The notes below the pieces were generated by a model. That model saw nothing but the letters and a program-made list of their open reading frames with translations. It did not search any database and was not told the DNA's origin. A program made the translations under genes and the position numbers. Shown in pieces: positions 33,185 through 45,120 of a DNA stretch of 64,000 nucleotides. Each line of letters opens with the position of its first letter. The first letter of the stretch is position 1. Source of the stretch: Pomphorhynchus laevis (Eukaryota > Acanthocephala > Palaeacanthocephala > Echinorhynchida > Pomphorhynchidae); assembly GCA_012934845.2 (NCBI GenBank), contig WNNJ02001570.1, forward strand, positions 1-64,000, written 5' to 3'.

Positions 33185-34958
33185 ATCCTGGCTCGTTCCT
33201 CTACGCCTTGCAACATCAATGCTAATGATTATTCGTCATTTCTCCAGACTAAAGTATCCACGCTGCTCTCTCACACCCCGGTCTCCATCCCATCCCACTC
33301 TGCCAAGTCTACTCTCATCCTTCCGGAACTCTTTCATCTTCTCCCTGTATCACCTACAGAAGTATCATCTGTCCTCATGTCCTTGCCCAACAAAACCTCA
33401 CCTGCCGATCCCCTGCCTACCCACATATTAAAATCTATATGCTCATCGATATCCCCATTTCTCACAACCTTGTTTAACTCGTCCATCCGCAGTCGTATCT
33501 TCCCTTCACACTGGAAATCCGCAATCGTTCGTCCCCTCCTTAAGAAACAATCGCTCGACCCCTCCCTTCCTTCTAGCTATCGCCCCATTTCACTACTCCC
33601 TACTCTTTCAAAGCTCTTAGAACGCCTCATCTTAATACAAATCAACGCTTATCTCTCCTCATCCAATCTGTACCCTCCTTTCCAATCCGCTTTCCGCTCT
33701 AATCACTCGACAGAAATCGCATGCATAAAAGTGTACAACGACTTACTCATTTCTCGAGACAAGGCTCTATATAGTGTTCTCATCTCCCTCGACCTCTCCT
33801 CCGCATTCGACATTGTCGACCACTCCGTCCTCCTTTCTCGCCTTCGTTATGATTACGGCTTTTCTGCCTCCTCCGTAGCTTGGTTCGTCTCATATCTATC
33901 CGACCGTTCCTTTCGCGTCTGTTCTAATTCATCATCCTCCCCTCCCATCCCTATTTTTTGCGGGGTTCCACAAGGTTCAGTCCTAGGTCCCCTGCTTTTC
34001 TCTCTTTTGCTTGGCGATCTCTCTCCATTTATCAAACCTTACTCCTTTAACGTCATGCAATACGCCGATGACATTGTAATCTATGCTCATGCACCCGCAC
34101 ATCGCATACACGATATCGGCATTTCTGCCTCCAACTAGCTGTCTTCTATCTACAAACGTCTCTCCAATCTCCATCTCGTTCTAAACGCCGAAAAGTCCAA
34201 AATAATGTGGATCCTTCCCCGTAAACCAAGCATATCTCCTCCCATTGTATCTTTTGCCTCATCGATCATCCCTATAGTCCACAATCTCACTTTCTTAGGC
34301 TTCCATTTCGATGATCACCTTTCCCTTAAACCCTTCGTCCGTGACAAGGTCCGCTCGTCTAACTTAATTCTTCGTGACATCCGCCGTATCCGCCCCCTTA
34401 TCGACTTCCGTTCTTGTATGTCTCTTCTTTTATCGCTTCTTTTCCCTAAAATCGATTACTGCCTTAGCCTTTTCGCCAATTCTCCAAAATCCATCATTCT
34501 ACCCCTACAACGAATAATCAACACCGCCGTTCGAGTGCTCTTTCGTCTCCGTCGCTTCGACCACACATCCACATATTTTGCCCAACTCTGCTGGCCCACC
34601 ATCCACATCAAACTCCGCCTTCTCGTTACTTTTCGTCTCCGCTGTCGGCTCCCCATCGTTCATCAACCTTCCTTTCTTAGACGATACTCGCCCCACCTCG
34701 CTATCGCTTCGTTCCTGTCATACCCTCTTACTCCACGTTCCTAATTACTCCAACAACTACGGTCTCCGATCCTTCCTCGTCGCCGCCTCACTCGCCTGGA
34801 ATCAACTCCCTCTCGACGTCCGCCGCGCTCCCTCCTTTATCACATTCAAACACCTCCTCCGTTCACACCTTCTCGACACCTGATTCACAGTTTTGTTTTG
34901 TTGTAGTCATGTAAGCGTGCGCTGGCACGCATTTGCCACGTTAAAATAAATCAGTTTT
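33185..34958 (+). mobile_element. family A LINE copy A5, nested in C2 with 8-bp duplication
   Basis: A 5'-truncated insert of 1,774 bp, matching A1 from about 16687. TTAGTGAA occurs on both sides (33177-33184 and 34959-34966), a target-site duplication that also restores the C2 reading around it. The frame runs from the C2 EN into A5 and stays open to 34138, where a TAG interrupts it after GISASN; a second frame resumes at 34205 (MWILPRKPSISPP). Small deletions lie near 34607-34650. The 3' hairpin is perfect. Young but defective. Confidence 0.9.
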
Positions 34959-35929
34959 TTAGTGAAGAAATTTATGCTAGTATCCTGGCTTTTAGTGAAT
35001 CTTGGTTACACTTAAACGTTAGTGAATCAGAATTGGCGATGCCCGGTTATACATCATACCGTTGTAATCGTAGAAATACTAGAGGTGGTGTCATCTTGTT
35101 CACACATAATAGTCTTTTAGTCAGTATATTGCATTACTATAATGAAGAGGTCGGTTATCCATCCTTGTGTTGTAACCTAGAAAGTCCTGTTTATTCGCTT
35201 GTAATTGAACTTGTTTATAGATCTCATATGACATATAATGAACGTCTTCGAGACGAATTATAACGATTGTTGTTCAAGAAAATTAAATTATTCTATGTGA
35301 TTTCAAATTAATCTCGTTTGAGTGGTTGTGATTTTGAATCATCTGAATTACTTGATTCAATAAACAAACTAAATTACTTTCAGTAAAGGGGAACACGAGT
35401 TTTAGAGCTACTTTAGGTGTATGCTTGATTTATGTTTGTCAAACAGTTATCTACATATTAGAATCAATTATCTTTCGGCGATTGGGAATAATGATCATTG
35501 CTCTATGTTGATACAGTTCCCATTCGGATGCCAAATGTGAAAATTTATTACAAGGAACTAAGCATATTTAATGCTGATTACGATATCATACGTTGTCATC
35601 TTAATCATATCGCTTGGTTTATTGCAGTATTAAAAAGTGCGTGGGCATTTCTTGTGACACTACTTTATCTTCTCGACAGATTTACAGCTTTACATACTTC
35701 GCACTTCAGTAAACACAATAAACCTTGATTTGATAGTGAACTGAGTAATCTTTTGAGTGTAAGGTGTTGTATCGAAGATATCGTGCTTTTTAAGGAGAAT
35801 ATACGTCATATCGTAAAGCTAGAAATAAGTTTACGTCCCTTAGAAGTCAAAAGAAACTCAAATTCGGGTTCACTGGACGCCTCTTGTTCTTACGCAGCAA
35901 GTAGACCCTGTCACCTTGTGTTGCGTCAC

Positions 35930-37610
35930 ATTAAACTCGCTACCGGACTAACAATAATGACGAGTTCACTTCATTTTCATGATCGCGGTCATTCGGAAGA
36001 TTTTCAATCTCGCAACACACCTAGTTATGATCAACAAGACTACCATATACCTAACTTGCGGCTCTTATATACAAATATACTTAGTATATCAATTAAGTTA
36101 TCCGAACTTTCTACTGTTGTCAACCAAAAACATGTGGATATTGTAGCACTCATGGAAACCTGGCTTAATCCACAAATATATGACGATGAAATTAGTCTAG
36201 ATGGATACTCTCTTGTTCGTATGGATCGGTTATCTTCAAGAGATGGTGGAGTCATCATCTTCGCGCGAGATTCTTTGTCGGTAACACTAATCGATGCATG
36301 CGCTGACGAGTGTCCCTAAATGAGTACATTTGGGTCAAACTAACAGCGACAGATAATCGTCATCAATTGTGGGCTTATTCTATCGATAACCTCCTTCATC
36401 CACAGTGTCTATCTGTAACTCATTGCGAAAACATTTAAGAACTAGGTCATCAGCGATAGTTCTTGGTAATTTCAATATGCCCCACGTTGACTGGATAAAC
36501 GTCGTGCCTCTACCTGGTTGTGACCCTGAATCTGCAAATCTTCTCGACGTTATTAATGACATGAACCTTAATAAGCACATTCACGAATTCACTCGCGCTA
36601 GTGAACATAGTGCGCCTCTACTTGATATATGCCTATCGGTTGATGCCTCTATCATTGACCGGATTAATTATGATCCACCAATCAGTTCTAGTGACCATCG
36701 CATGATTGATATTGTTGTTTCGCTCAGATGCCCTCGTTTAATCAAAACAGTTCCAAAGTCAATCCAATGAAGGCTAACTTTCTCAGTATAGAACGTATAC
36801 TCAGTACGGTAGCATGGCCTAATCCTTTTATCATTGGTACTAACCCTGCATGGAACCATCTCAAACGTACTATGATTGAGTTATTGACATTCTTCTCACC
36901 AATTCAACATAAGAAAACATGCATCCGTATTCTAATTTGGTTTGACTCTGAAATTAAGCATGCAATCAGATCACGGGATATCTCATTTTCTGCGTACAAA
37001 GATGGTAGACTATCCTTTGATAAATACCGATTATTGAGAAACAAGGTAACTTATATTAAGAGACTGAAGAGGAAGAATTTCATTTCTAACATATGTCGGG
37101 CTGCATTCTCGAACCCTAAGCAGTTATTCAATCACCTACTGCGCTGTAATACTGCGTTAGATAAATTTTACAACATTGTGAACAACGCGGGTGATTTAAT
37201 TGTTGACCCTATCGAAGTTGCAGAGCTATTTTCCGCTAATTTTGCAATTCAAGAAGCGAAGTTGGATTACGACTATTTGTTTTATTACATCACTTTCAGA
37301 CCTCACTGTTTTATGGTAACTAACCTTGTATTCTCCCGGAATAGTTGGTCGAATGCGATGCAAGAGGAACGGGAGTAGACACGCTCTTCTTCGATTCATC
37401 AAAGGGTTTGATAGGGTCGTACACCGTATTCTTATCAATCAACTATCGAAATATGGGATTGGTGGTCGCGTTAAAACTTGAATTTAGTCATTCCTAACTG
37501 ATCATTACTTTGCCGTGCGCATCAAAGGTTGTATATCTAAGTGGTCAGCAATCACCTGTGGTGTATCACAAGGCTGCGTTCTGAGTCCAATATATATACA
37601 ACATACATAT
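35930..37610 (+). pseudogene. family C CR1-like LINE copy C3, EN and linker
   Basis: EN: NLRLLYTNILSISIKLSELS, VDIVALMETWLNPQIYDDEI (catalytic Glu in METW), RDGGVIIFARDSL within 35753-36319; AIVLGNFNMPHVDWI (GNFN for GDFN) and PISSSDHRMIDIVV in 36405-36770. The linker WFDSEIKHAIRSRDISFSAY and FNHLLRCNTALDKF in 36728-37378 match C1 (WFDKELQDALRSKKQKFVRY). Degenerate RT follows (FIKGFDRVVHRILINQLSKY and a CGVSQGCVLSPI-like block) to about 37600. At least four frame changes. It stops at the foldback repeat. Confidence 0.78.
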
Positions 37611-37642
37611 ATATGGCAACATCTACAATTATATCTAAATAA

Positions 37643-37896
37643 TCATTTTATCTAAATAATCGAGTCCCAATAAAGATGGACCCCAGAAGACGGTTATGTC
37701 TGCAATCTCTCTATATATATCCAATTATGAAAATACACCAGCTGATTCAGCTGGTGTATTTTCATAATTGGATATATACAAATGAACTCTGAACGGGTCC
37801 CAGCGACAGTGATTCAAGAAAACGACTTATATATTGCAGACAAAATCGTCTCCTGTGGTCCATCTTTATTGGGACTCGATTATTTAGATAAAATGA
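37643..37896. repeat. foldback element with two nested perfect inverted repeats
   Basis: Outer arms 37643-37682 and 37857-37896 are exact reverse complements over 40 bp. Inside, 37714-37745 and 37747-37778 form a second perfect 32-bp inverted repeat around one central T. Between them the arms match imperfectly (TGTCTGCAAT against ATTGCAGACA). No coding capacity. Perfect arms imply a recent origin. Confidence 0.88.
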
Positions 37897-37951
37897 AATA
37901 AATAATTATAACCAGAAAAAAGGAGATTTTGAAATCTAAAATCTATTTAAA

Positions 37952-37981
37952 ACGTGTCGACTGTATGACAGTCTTCTTCAG
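37952..37981 (-). ncRNA. hammerhead-like core in a Penelope-type tail
   Basis: On the minus strand: CTGAAGA, one A, GACTG, 5-nt loop TCATA, CAGTC, then GACA where the hammerhead core needs GAAA. The CUGANGA box and 5-bp stem II are right, but one core base is changed, so cleavage is unlikely. It lies 56 bp from the foldback at 37643-37896; the two are probably parts of one Penelope-derived insertion. Confidence 0.35.
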
Positions 37982-38182
37982 TTATATTGCACACGTAAAG
38001 TTCCGAACAATTTATACAATTCAATAAAAGCAATAAAAACAGAAACAAAATCATTACAATTCAAAAACATTTATAAAATAAAACACTTACAATATCATTC
38101 CTTTAAAATTGAAGAGTAAAACGTTTTCATAAAATTTACTTCTGTTATTCGCTTTTGGAAAAGTTACGAAAGTAACTTTAAT
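37982..38182. other. no recognised gene
   Basis: AT-rich DNA between the hammerhead-like motif and a family A fragment. A minus-strand frame (KVTFVTFPKANNRSKFYENV) is open for about 30 codons but has no known signature. Confidence 0.4.
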
Positions 38183-38335
38183 CCTACCCCTACAACGAAT
38201 AATCAACTCCGCCGTTCGTGTGCTTTTTCATCTCCGTCGCTTCGACCACACATCCACATATATTGCCCAACTCTCCTGGCCCACCATCCACATCCGCATC
38301 AAAATCCGCCTTCTTCTTGTAACTTTTCGTCTTTT
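38183..38335 (+). pseudogene. internal family A fragment flanked by a 13-bp direct repeat
   Basis: Matches only an internal part of A1 (about 18014-18165), with neither 5' end nor 3' tail. GTTATTCGCTTTT occurs at 38144-38156 and 38336-38348, enclosing this fragment plus 26 bp of unrelated sequence. That is unlike normal target-primed insertion, which leaves the 3' end. Confidence 0.75.
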
Positions 38336-38399
38336 GTTATTCGCTTTTTGTGTCGCTTACAAAACAATAAAATAATAAAAAACATCAACAAAAAAATTC

Positions 38400-39102
38400 A
38401 ATCAAGTAGTAGTCAAAATCTCATTATCTCGGCTTCGATGGCTTTCTTGATAGCATCACTAGATATACTACTAGAGATATCAAGTCACTTTAGTGCATTC
38501 CATCCGTTAATTACCCTGGTTGCAAATCGTTGGTTAACAGGAATTCTTGTAGTTGGCTTTATTAGTTTTCACACATGCCCACGAGTTTCGCGTCTATAAT
38601 TCACGGATAATAAGCTAAAGAGACCACCAAAGCCATCGAAAACAATTTTGACTGCAGTTGATAAATCAATGGCCGATCTGCGATATTTCAATGTGCCGAC
38701 ACGTAGAGATGTCAAACGTTCAGCATATCTCAAATTCGAGAAATTAGGAATCATTCGTGACCCTTTATGTAACAAGTTCTTAATGTCACGGGATTCCCTT
38801 AAAGTCTGTGGATAAGTTACATGTAAACCGTATTCAAGGATGGGAAGAATGTAAGAGCAAAATAGTCGCTTAAACATTGATGGACTTATCCGATCAAAAG
38901 ACTTGAAAAACATCCATAAAACACGATAGCCTCGATTACAAATATATCTAGTGTGGACATTAGTTTTTAAGCTACTGGTCATCATCACACCAAGATCTTT
39001 GAATTCACCCACTCGGCCTATCTGAATCGAACCTATCTGATACGATGAGTTTAGTGAATAACCAATGGACATATGCGCACATTTAGAGGGGTTAACCCTC
39101 AA
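38400..39102 (-). pseudogene. family C CR1-like LINE, ORF2 C-terminus
   Basis: The frame at 38569-39117 reads LRVNPSKCAHMSIGYSLN, FKDLGVMMTSSLKTNVHTRY, SYILPILEYGLHVTYPQTLR, LLHKGSRMIPNFSNLRYAER and LTSLRVGTLKYRRSAIDL, matching C1 after YADD (VNASKCTCMHIRS, YKDLGVLITDDFS, RATKLVHSLRELPYEDR). It continues towards 38400 in other frames (VNQRFATRVINGWNALK). Its 5' side is cut by the start of A6. Confidence 0.85.
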
Positions 39103-40372
39103 TTCCGCTCTAATCACTCGACAGAAATCGCATGCATAAAAGTGTACAACGACTTACTCATTTCTCGAGACAAGGCTCTATATAGTGTTCTCATCTCCCT
39201 CGACCTCTCCTCCGCATTCGACATTGTCGACCACTCCGTCCTCCTTTCTCGCCTTCGTTATGATTACGGATTTTCTTCCTCCTCCGTAGCTTGGTTCGCC
39301 TCATATCTATCCGACCGTTCCTTTCGCGTCTGTTCTAATTCATCATCCTCCCCTCCCATCCCTATTTTTTGCGGGGTTCCACAAGGTTCAGTCCTAGGTC
39401 CCCTGCTTTTCTCTCTTTTGCTTGGCGATCTCTCTCCATTTATCAAACCTTACTCCTTTAACGTCATGCAATACGCCGATGACATTGTAATCTATGCTCA
39501 TGCACCCGCACATCGCATACACGATATCGGCATTTCTGCCTCCAACTGTCTTTCTTCTATCTACAAACGTCTCTCCAATCTCCATCTCGTTCTAAACGCC
39601 GAAAAGTCCAAAATAATGTAGATCCTTCCCCGTAAACCAAGCATATCTCCTCCCATTGTATCTTTTGCCTCATCGATCATCCCTATAGTCCACAATCTCA
39701 CTTTCTTAGGCTTCCATTTCGATGATCACCTTTCCCTTAAACCCTTCGTCCGTGACAAGGTCCGCTCGTCTAACTTAATTCTTCGTGACATCCGCCGTAT
39801 CCGCCCCCTTATCGACTTCCGTTCTTGTATGTCTCTTCTTTCATCGCTTCTTTTCCCTAAAATCGATTACTGCCTTAGCCTTTTCGCCAATTCTCCAAAA
39901 TCCATCATCCTACCCCTACAACGAATAATCAACACCGCCGTTCGAGTGCTCTTTCGTCTCCGTCGCTTCGACCACACATCCACATATTTTGCCCAACTCT
40001 CCTGGCCCACCATCCACATCCGCATCAAACTCCGCCTTCTCGTTACTTTTTGTCTCATCGCTGTCGGCTCCCCATCGTTCATCAACCTTCCTTTCTTAGA
40101 CGATACTCGCCCCACCTTCGCTATCGCTTCGTTCCTGTCATACCCTCTTACTCCACGTTCCTAATTACTCCAACAACTACGGTCTCCGATCCTTCCTCGT
40201 CGCCGCCTCACTCGCCTGGAATCAACTCCCTCTCGACGTCCGCCGCGCTCCCTCCTTTATCACATTCAAACACCTCCTCCGTTCACACCTTCTCGACACC
40301 TGATTCACAGTTTTGTTTTGTTGTGGTCATGTAAGCGTGCGCTGGCACGCATTTGCCACGTTAAAATAAATC
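39103..40372 (+). pseudogene. family A LINE copy A6, 5'-truncated
   Basis: Matches A1 from about 17213 to 18484. The frame is open from the FRSNHSTEIACIKVYNDLLI block through GVPQGSVLGPLLFSLLLGDL and YADDIVIYAHAP to 39621, then a TAG in place of TGG after SKIM. A second open piece runs 39829-40164 before a 1-bp insertion. The 3' hairpin is perfect. Young, with only a few defects. Confidence 0.9.
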
Positions 40373-40384
40373 CTTTTTTTTAAA

Positions 40385-41130
40385 CCATTTTCCGCTGAAC
40401 TATCTTCGAGGCTCTTGATACATTTGAAGTTCTCTCAGTTTTAGTACAGAGAATTACTTCATGCATTTTAGGAAAATCTGCAAAACCGATTGATGGAGGT
40501 GGCCCATTTCTATTTTTGGATTAGGGGTACCACAGGGATCGCCACTCTCACCCATAGTTTTTTTGCTAGATACAATAAAATTAACAGAAGGTCTGCAAAA
40601 GGCCGGTAAAATACACATTGTCACCTATGCTGATGATATTTCAATTGCCTTTAAAAGATACACAAATGCAGCCAGAATGAACAAAATTATAAAAGAAACG
40701 ATTTATAAGATATCTGAGAGAGCGGAACATTTGGGTCTCCATCTTAATAGGGGGAAATTCAAACATTTGTTGTATAAAGTCAGAAAGAAATCGGCATTTG
40801 AACGATATAAGCTATTTGAAATTAGAGAAAAAATACATCTGAGAATTCTTGGGAGCTACTTCTCTCCTGCATTATCTCATAGAAAGGATCTTTAATATGC
40901 ATGCAAATTGTATAAGAAAGGAATGAACTTAGCCTCAAAGGCTCTAGGTTGGTTAGCAAACTTTTGGGAGGCGAGAAACATTGCCAAAGCCCTTTGTAGT
41001 TCAGGTATGGTATTTTATGCCAGAAATCGCCACATGGAACAGCGAATTCAATTTGTTGTTAAACTTGCTGAACAAATCACAAAAAAGAATTGGGGAGTAG
41101 AAGGTATTATGCTAACCTTGGAGTAGTGGA
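40385..41130 (+). pseudogene. unplaced LINE RT fragment (family G)
   Basis: A GVPQGSPLSPIVF box near 40527-40565, then IHIVTYADDISIAFKRYTNA (catalytic YADD intact) and HLGLHLNRGKFKHLLYKVRK in the frame 40563-40895, and a thumb-like frame to 41126 (LASKALGWLANFWEARNIAK). Unlike families A-E and the RTE copies in this window; GVPQGSPLSP is common to several LINE clades. Truncated on both sides and broken by stops before GVPQ and near 40894. Confidence 0.7.
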
Positions 41131-41689
41131 AACCTTTTTGTATAGGGTGATGTGAAAAAATAGCAACTTAAAGAAATTAAAAGTAAACAAAAATAAACGC
41201 ATTTATTTTCTAAACCATCTTTGGACAACGAATAAGTTAGATACTGCAGATATTTTGCGTTTTTTAGGTTCCGACTCTGCCTCCTCACCTCCGAGCAAAA
41301 CACAATGATTGAAGATTTAATATGGCCTGGCCTAAAAAGTGAAGTAAGGCTTTCATAAGTTATAGTTGTATCAGTGCATGGAAGATGACTCACGTGTGCA
41401 AGGGAATATCATCACTCCGAAATGGAATATCCTGGAAGCTCTTTAGTTCACACTTATTACGTCTCTGCGAGGATCTCGCCATCTTGGTGCATTATTGCGT
41501 CGTTACGATATACTACTTTGTTCCGGCTGATATACGTTTAAGTTTGTTTGATTTGATTCATTCGGCAACTTTTATGTTTAATAAAATTGTTATACTTTAA
41601 TAAACAAAAAACAACGTTAATACAGCAAACACCTACCAAATTAATAATACTAATTAACAGGTCGAAAAACTGCAATAAGGATAATAATA
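41131..41689. other. no recognised gene
   Basis: AT-rich. Short frames (41112-41393 minus, 41385-41600 plus) show no known domain. The stretch 41390-41560 is less AT-rich and could be a diverged coding remnant, but no family signature is visible. Confidence 0.4.
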
Positions 41690-42702
41690 CAAATTTATTT
41701 AATGTGGCAAATGCGTACAAGCTGTACGCTTACAAGTCCACAAACAAAAATGAAAAAGTCAAGCGGATAAATTGTTTAAATGGGATCGGATTTGTCGTTT
41801 GAAGCACGGCAGGGAAGTTGATTGGCGTATATTAATGGGCAGATGATTCCACGATAGAGGAGCAGTCACCAGGAAGGAGCGGAGTCCAAAGGAGGTAGAG
41901 TAGTTTGGGACATGTAAAAGAAGGGAATTACAGGAACGCAAGGAACAGTAAACAGGACGAGAATTATCAAGAAAAGGAAGGTTGAGAAATGAAGAGGTAT
42001 GAAAAGTTACAAGGCGGAAAGCAACGATAAGAATACGAATTTGAACACGACAATAAATTGTAGGCATATCGTGAGAAGCAAGATGGTAGGATGTATGATC
42101 AAAACGACGAAGACGGAGGAGAATTCGGACAGCTGCGTTGACGATGCGTTGTAGGGGAAGAAGAGTGGATTTAGGTGAGTTGGAAAATATACTAAGACAA
42201 TAATCGAGTCCAGAAAAAAGGAGAGATTATATGATCGTCATACAAGAAGGGAAATCGATCAATCTACGAAGTCGACGGAGGTTGCGGAGTATCAAGGTAG
42301 ATGAGCGTACTTTATCTCTAACAAAAGGTTTAAGTGAAAGTCGGTTGTCAAAATGGAAGCCTAGGAAAACGAGATTATCAACGATAGGAAGAATTGTAAA
42401 ATTTAATGATACGGAGGGAGGTTCGAAGCCGAGGCGTCGAGGTAGGATCCACATAATTTTGGATTTATCAGGATTCAGAGAAAGGCGAAGGGAAGAAAGA
42501 TGATTGGAAATTGAGACAAGACAGTCCGAAGCGGAAACACTAAGATCGTGAATACGATAAACAGGTGCATGAGCATAGATGAGAATGTCATCAGCATATT
42601 GCATAACATGGAAGTTAAATTTATGAGAAATTGAAGACAAATCACCAAGAAGAAGGAAAAGTATATGGCCTAATACGGAGCCTTGTGGAACACCGGACGG
42701 AA
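41690..42702 (-). pseudogene. family B LINE copy B2, 5'-truncated
   Basis: Matches B1 25425-26455: YADDILIYAHAPVYRIHDLS and SLNPDKSKIMWILPRRLGFE in 42227-42640, the C-terminus in 41759-42067 (NHLPINIRQSTSLPCFKRQI). One gap or frameshift lies near 42068-42230. The 3' hairpin carries a compensated pair: GCGTAC (41713-41718), AAGCT, GTACGC (41724-41729). At 42702 it stops within the GVPQGSVLG block. Confidence 0.87.
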
Positions 42703-43234
42703 TGGACGATAAATAAATGAAATGAATAAATAAATGGACAAATAAATAAATGCAAAATCAGGCGTGTAAGAATTGATGGCATATATAAACAATATTTACA
42801 AATGCAGGAGGATTCTCGTGTTGGGCACATAATTCTATTTGAACAAAATTTTCCATGAAATCCGTCAAAAGAAAATCTTATAAAACATGTTTATTTTTGT
42901 TGACTACTAAACTTCAAAATATTCGGGAATTCAACGGCAGGCGTAAATTTGATATCACTATCGAGTAAGAGTTGATTCGAATCCAAATTCGATACACGAA
43001 ACGAAATCTCGCCGTTTCTATCAAGACAAAATGTTTTTGCAGGATTAAAGGCAAGGGTTGTCTCTAGCAAGATAAGCTAATTTCGAAGACGAAACCTTGT
43101 GGGGCAAACAAAAGAAGAATTTAAGGAAATTACATTTTATTCTATAAATTTCTCAAAATTCGAAATAGACAAATCCTGCCAAATAGCCGATAATCCATAT
43201 GTAACCCTTGAAAGAAACATAATTTGAAAATATT
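42703..43234. other. no gene; AAATGAATAA-type simple repeat at the B2 edge
   Basis: 42710-42755 is an irregular AAATAAATGAATAAA repeat directly abutting the truncated B2. The rest shows no coding signal; 42980-43200 is not repetitive and not recognised. Confidence 0.45.
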
Positions 43235-44625
43235 TCTAGCTATTGCCCCATTTAACTACTCCCTACTCTTTCTAAGCTCTTAGAACGCATCATCTTAATA
43301 CAGATCAACGCTTATCTCTCCTCATCCAAACTGTACCCTCCTTTCTAATCCGCTTTCCGCTCTAATCACTGCATAGAAATCGCCTGCATGAAAGTTTACA
43401 CCGACTTACTCATTTCTCGAGACAAGGCTCTATATAGTGTTCTCATCTCCCTCGGCCTCTCCTCCGACCTCGACATTGTCGACCACTCTGTCCTCCTTTC
43501 TCGCCTTCGTTATGATTACGGCTTTTCTTCCTCCTCCGTAGCCTGGTTTACATCATATCTATCTAACCGTTCCTTTCGCGTCTGTTCTAGTTTATCATCC
43601 TACCCTCCCATCCCTATCTTTTGCGGGGTCCCACAAGGTTCTGTCCTAGGTCCACTGCTTTTCTCTCTTCTGCTTGGCGATCTCTCCGTTTATCAAGCCT
43701 TACTCCTTTAAAGTCATGTAATACGCCGATGACATCATCATCTATGCTCATGCACCCGCACATCGCATTCACGATATCGGCATTTCTGACTCTAACTGTA
43801 TTTCTTCTATCTACAAACGTCTCTCCAATCTTCATCTCGTTCAAAACTCTGACAAGTCTAAAATAATGTGAATCCTCTCCCGTAAACCTAACATATCTCC
43901 CCCTGTATCTTTTGCCTCATCGATCATCCCTATAGTACACAATCTCACTTCCTTAGGCTTCCATTTTGATGATCACCTTTCCCTTAAACCTTTCGTCCGT
44001 GACAATTTTCGCTCGTCTAACTTAATTCTTCGTGACATCCGCCGTATCCGAGCCCTTATCGACTTTCGTTCTTGTGTGTCTCTTCTTTTATGACTTCTTT
44101 TCCATAAAATCGATTACTGCCTTAGCCTTTTCGCCAATTCTCCAAAATCCATCATCCAACCCCTACAACGAATAATCAACTCCGCCGTTCGTGTGCTCTT
44201 TCATCTCCGTCGCTTCGATCACTAATCCACATATCTTGTCCAACTCTCCTGGCCCACCATCCACATCCGCATCAAACTCCGCCTTCTTCTCGTAACTTTT
44301 CGTCTCATCGCTGTCGGCTCCCCATCGTTCATCAACCTGCCTTTCTTAGACTTCCTTTATTAACCTTGCTATCGCTGCGTTCCCGTCATACTCTCTTACT
44401 CCACGTTCCCAATTACGCCAAAACTATGGTCACCGATCGTTCCTTATCGCCGCATCACTTGCCTGGAATCAACTCCTTCTTGACATCCGCCGCGCCCCCT
44501 CCTTTATCACATTCAAACACCTCTTTTGTTCACGTATTCTCGACACGTGATTTACATTTTTGTTTTGTTGTGGTCATGTAAGCGTGCGCTGGCACGCATT
44601 TGACACGTTAAAATAAATCTTTTTT
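43235..44625 (+). pseudogene. family A LINE copy A7, 5'-truncated and decayed
   Basis: Matches A1 from about 17090. Visible: LLISRDKALYSVLISLGLSS, FRVCSSLSSYPPIPIFCGVP, QGSVLGPLLFSLLLGDL in 43388-43711, then YADDIIIYAHAP in another frame near 43720, and a broken C-terminus. About ten stops or shifts. Keeps the RDKALYSV segment lost from the older subfamily. The 3' hairpin is perfect; outer GTGG/CCAC is weakened to GTGG/ACAC. Confidence 0.87.
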
Positions 44626-44689
44626 TGTAGGATAGTTTGTTGAACGTAAAAAATTGATCAAACTCATACAAGAAGCAACCTTATGAGCA

Positions 44690-45060
44690 ATGTATCAAAA
44701 TAATTAGTAAAACTTAACTTAGAAGATAGATTAAAGCCAAGATAGCAGAATTGCTTAAACATTCGCAAATTTATACCGTCATGAGTAAAAACATCATTTC
44801 GTGATAACCTATCACCCCCTAGGAATTTTAACACTTGTTTTCGCTAGATAAACCTGCAAACCATTCGCCATACAATACAGTTATAGCCTAGCCAATGCTG
44901 AACTCACATCACCTATTTTTGACGATTATACAACCAGATCATCTGCACATAAAAGACAAGAAGAGTTAGTTTCACTTATCCATGCTGGCAGATCATATAC
45001 AAATAGACTGAACAAAAGTGGGGTAAGAGGGTCACCTTGATGAACGCCCTTAATTTAATA
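44690..45060 (-). pseudogene. unplaced LINE RT fragment (family H)
   Basis: Minus-strand translation near 45055-44700 gives GVHQGDPLTPLLFSLFVYDL, then SSCLLCADDLVV (a CADD version of the catalytic box), then MANGLQVYLAKTSVKI, DRLSRNDVFTHDGINLRMFK and QFCYLGFNLSS. These are RT motifs B to E. It differs from the RTE copy at 1569-3191 (GVHQGSALSP). Several stops; no tail seen. Confidence 0.7.
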
Positions 45061-45120
45061 AAAATATTTTTTAATCAGATATAATTACTTTACAGTATAA
45101 TAATATTAAAATTGTCTTAA

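Larger units (their letters stand above)
32280..35870 (+). mobile_element. family C CR1-like LINE copy C2, interrupted by A5
   Basis: ORF1 C-terminal region at 32283-32873 (NIQHRLNNDLEKLRYILGHI, VISIFRIGKPNN, PRLLKIVCSDKEHVDIILRK), then ORF2 start at 32966 with the first EN block (INVLYSNVQSIVPKLVDISL) to 33184. The same domain resumes at 34959 after the A5 insertion: ILAFSESWLHLNVSESELA, GYTSYRCNRRNTRGGVILFT. The later EN and linker (NKPxFDSELSNLLSV near 35720-35760) survive only in broken frames. An old copy: the ORF1 frame is open for 196 codons but ends early, and ORF2 has many breaks. Confidence 0.8.

Noticed and set aside
32966-34138. A 390-codon LINE ORF
   Set aside because: The frame crosses the C2/A5 boundary at 33184 by chance; the two parts are described separately.
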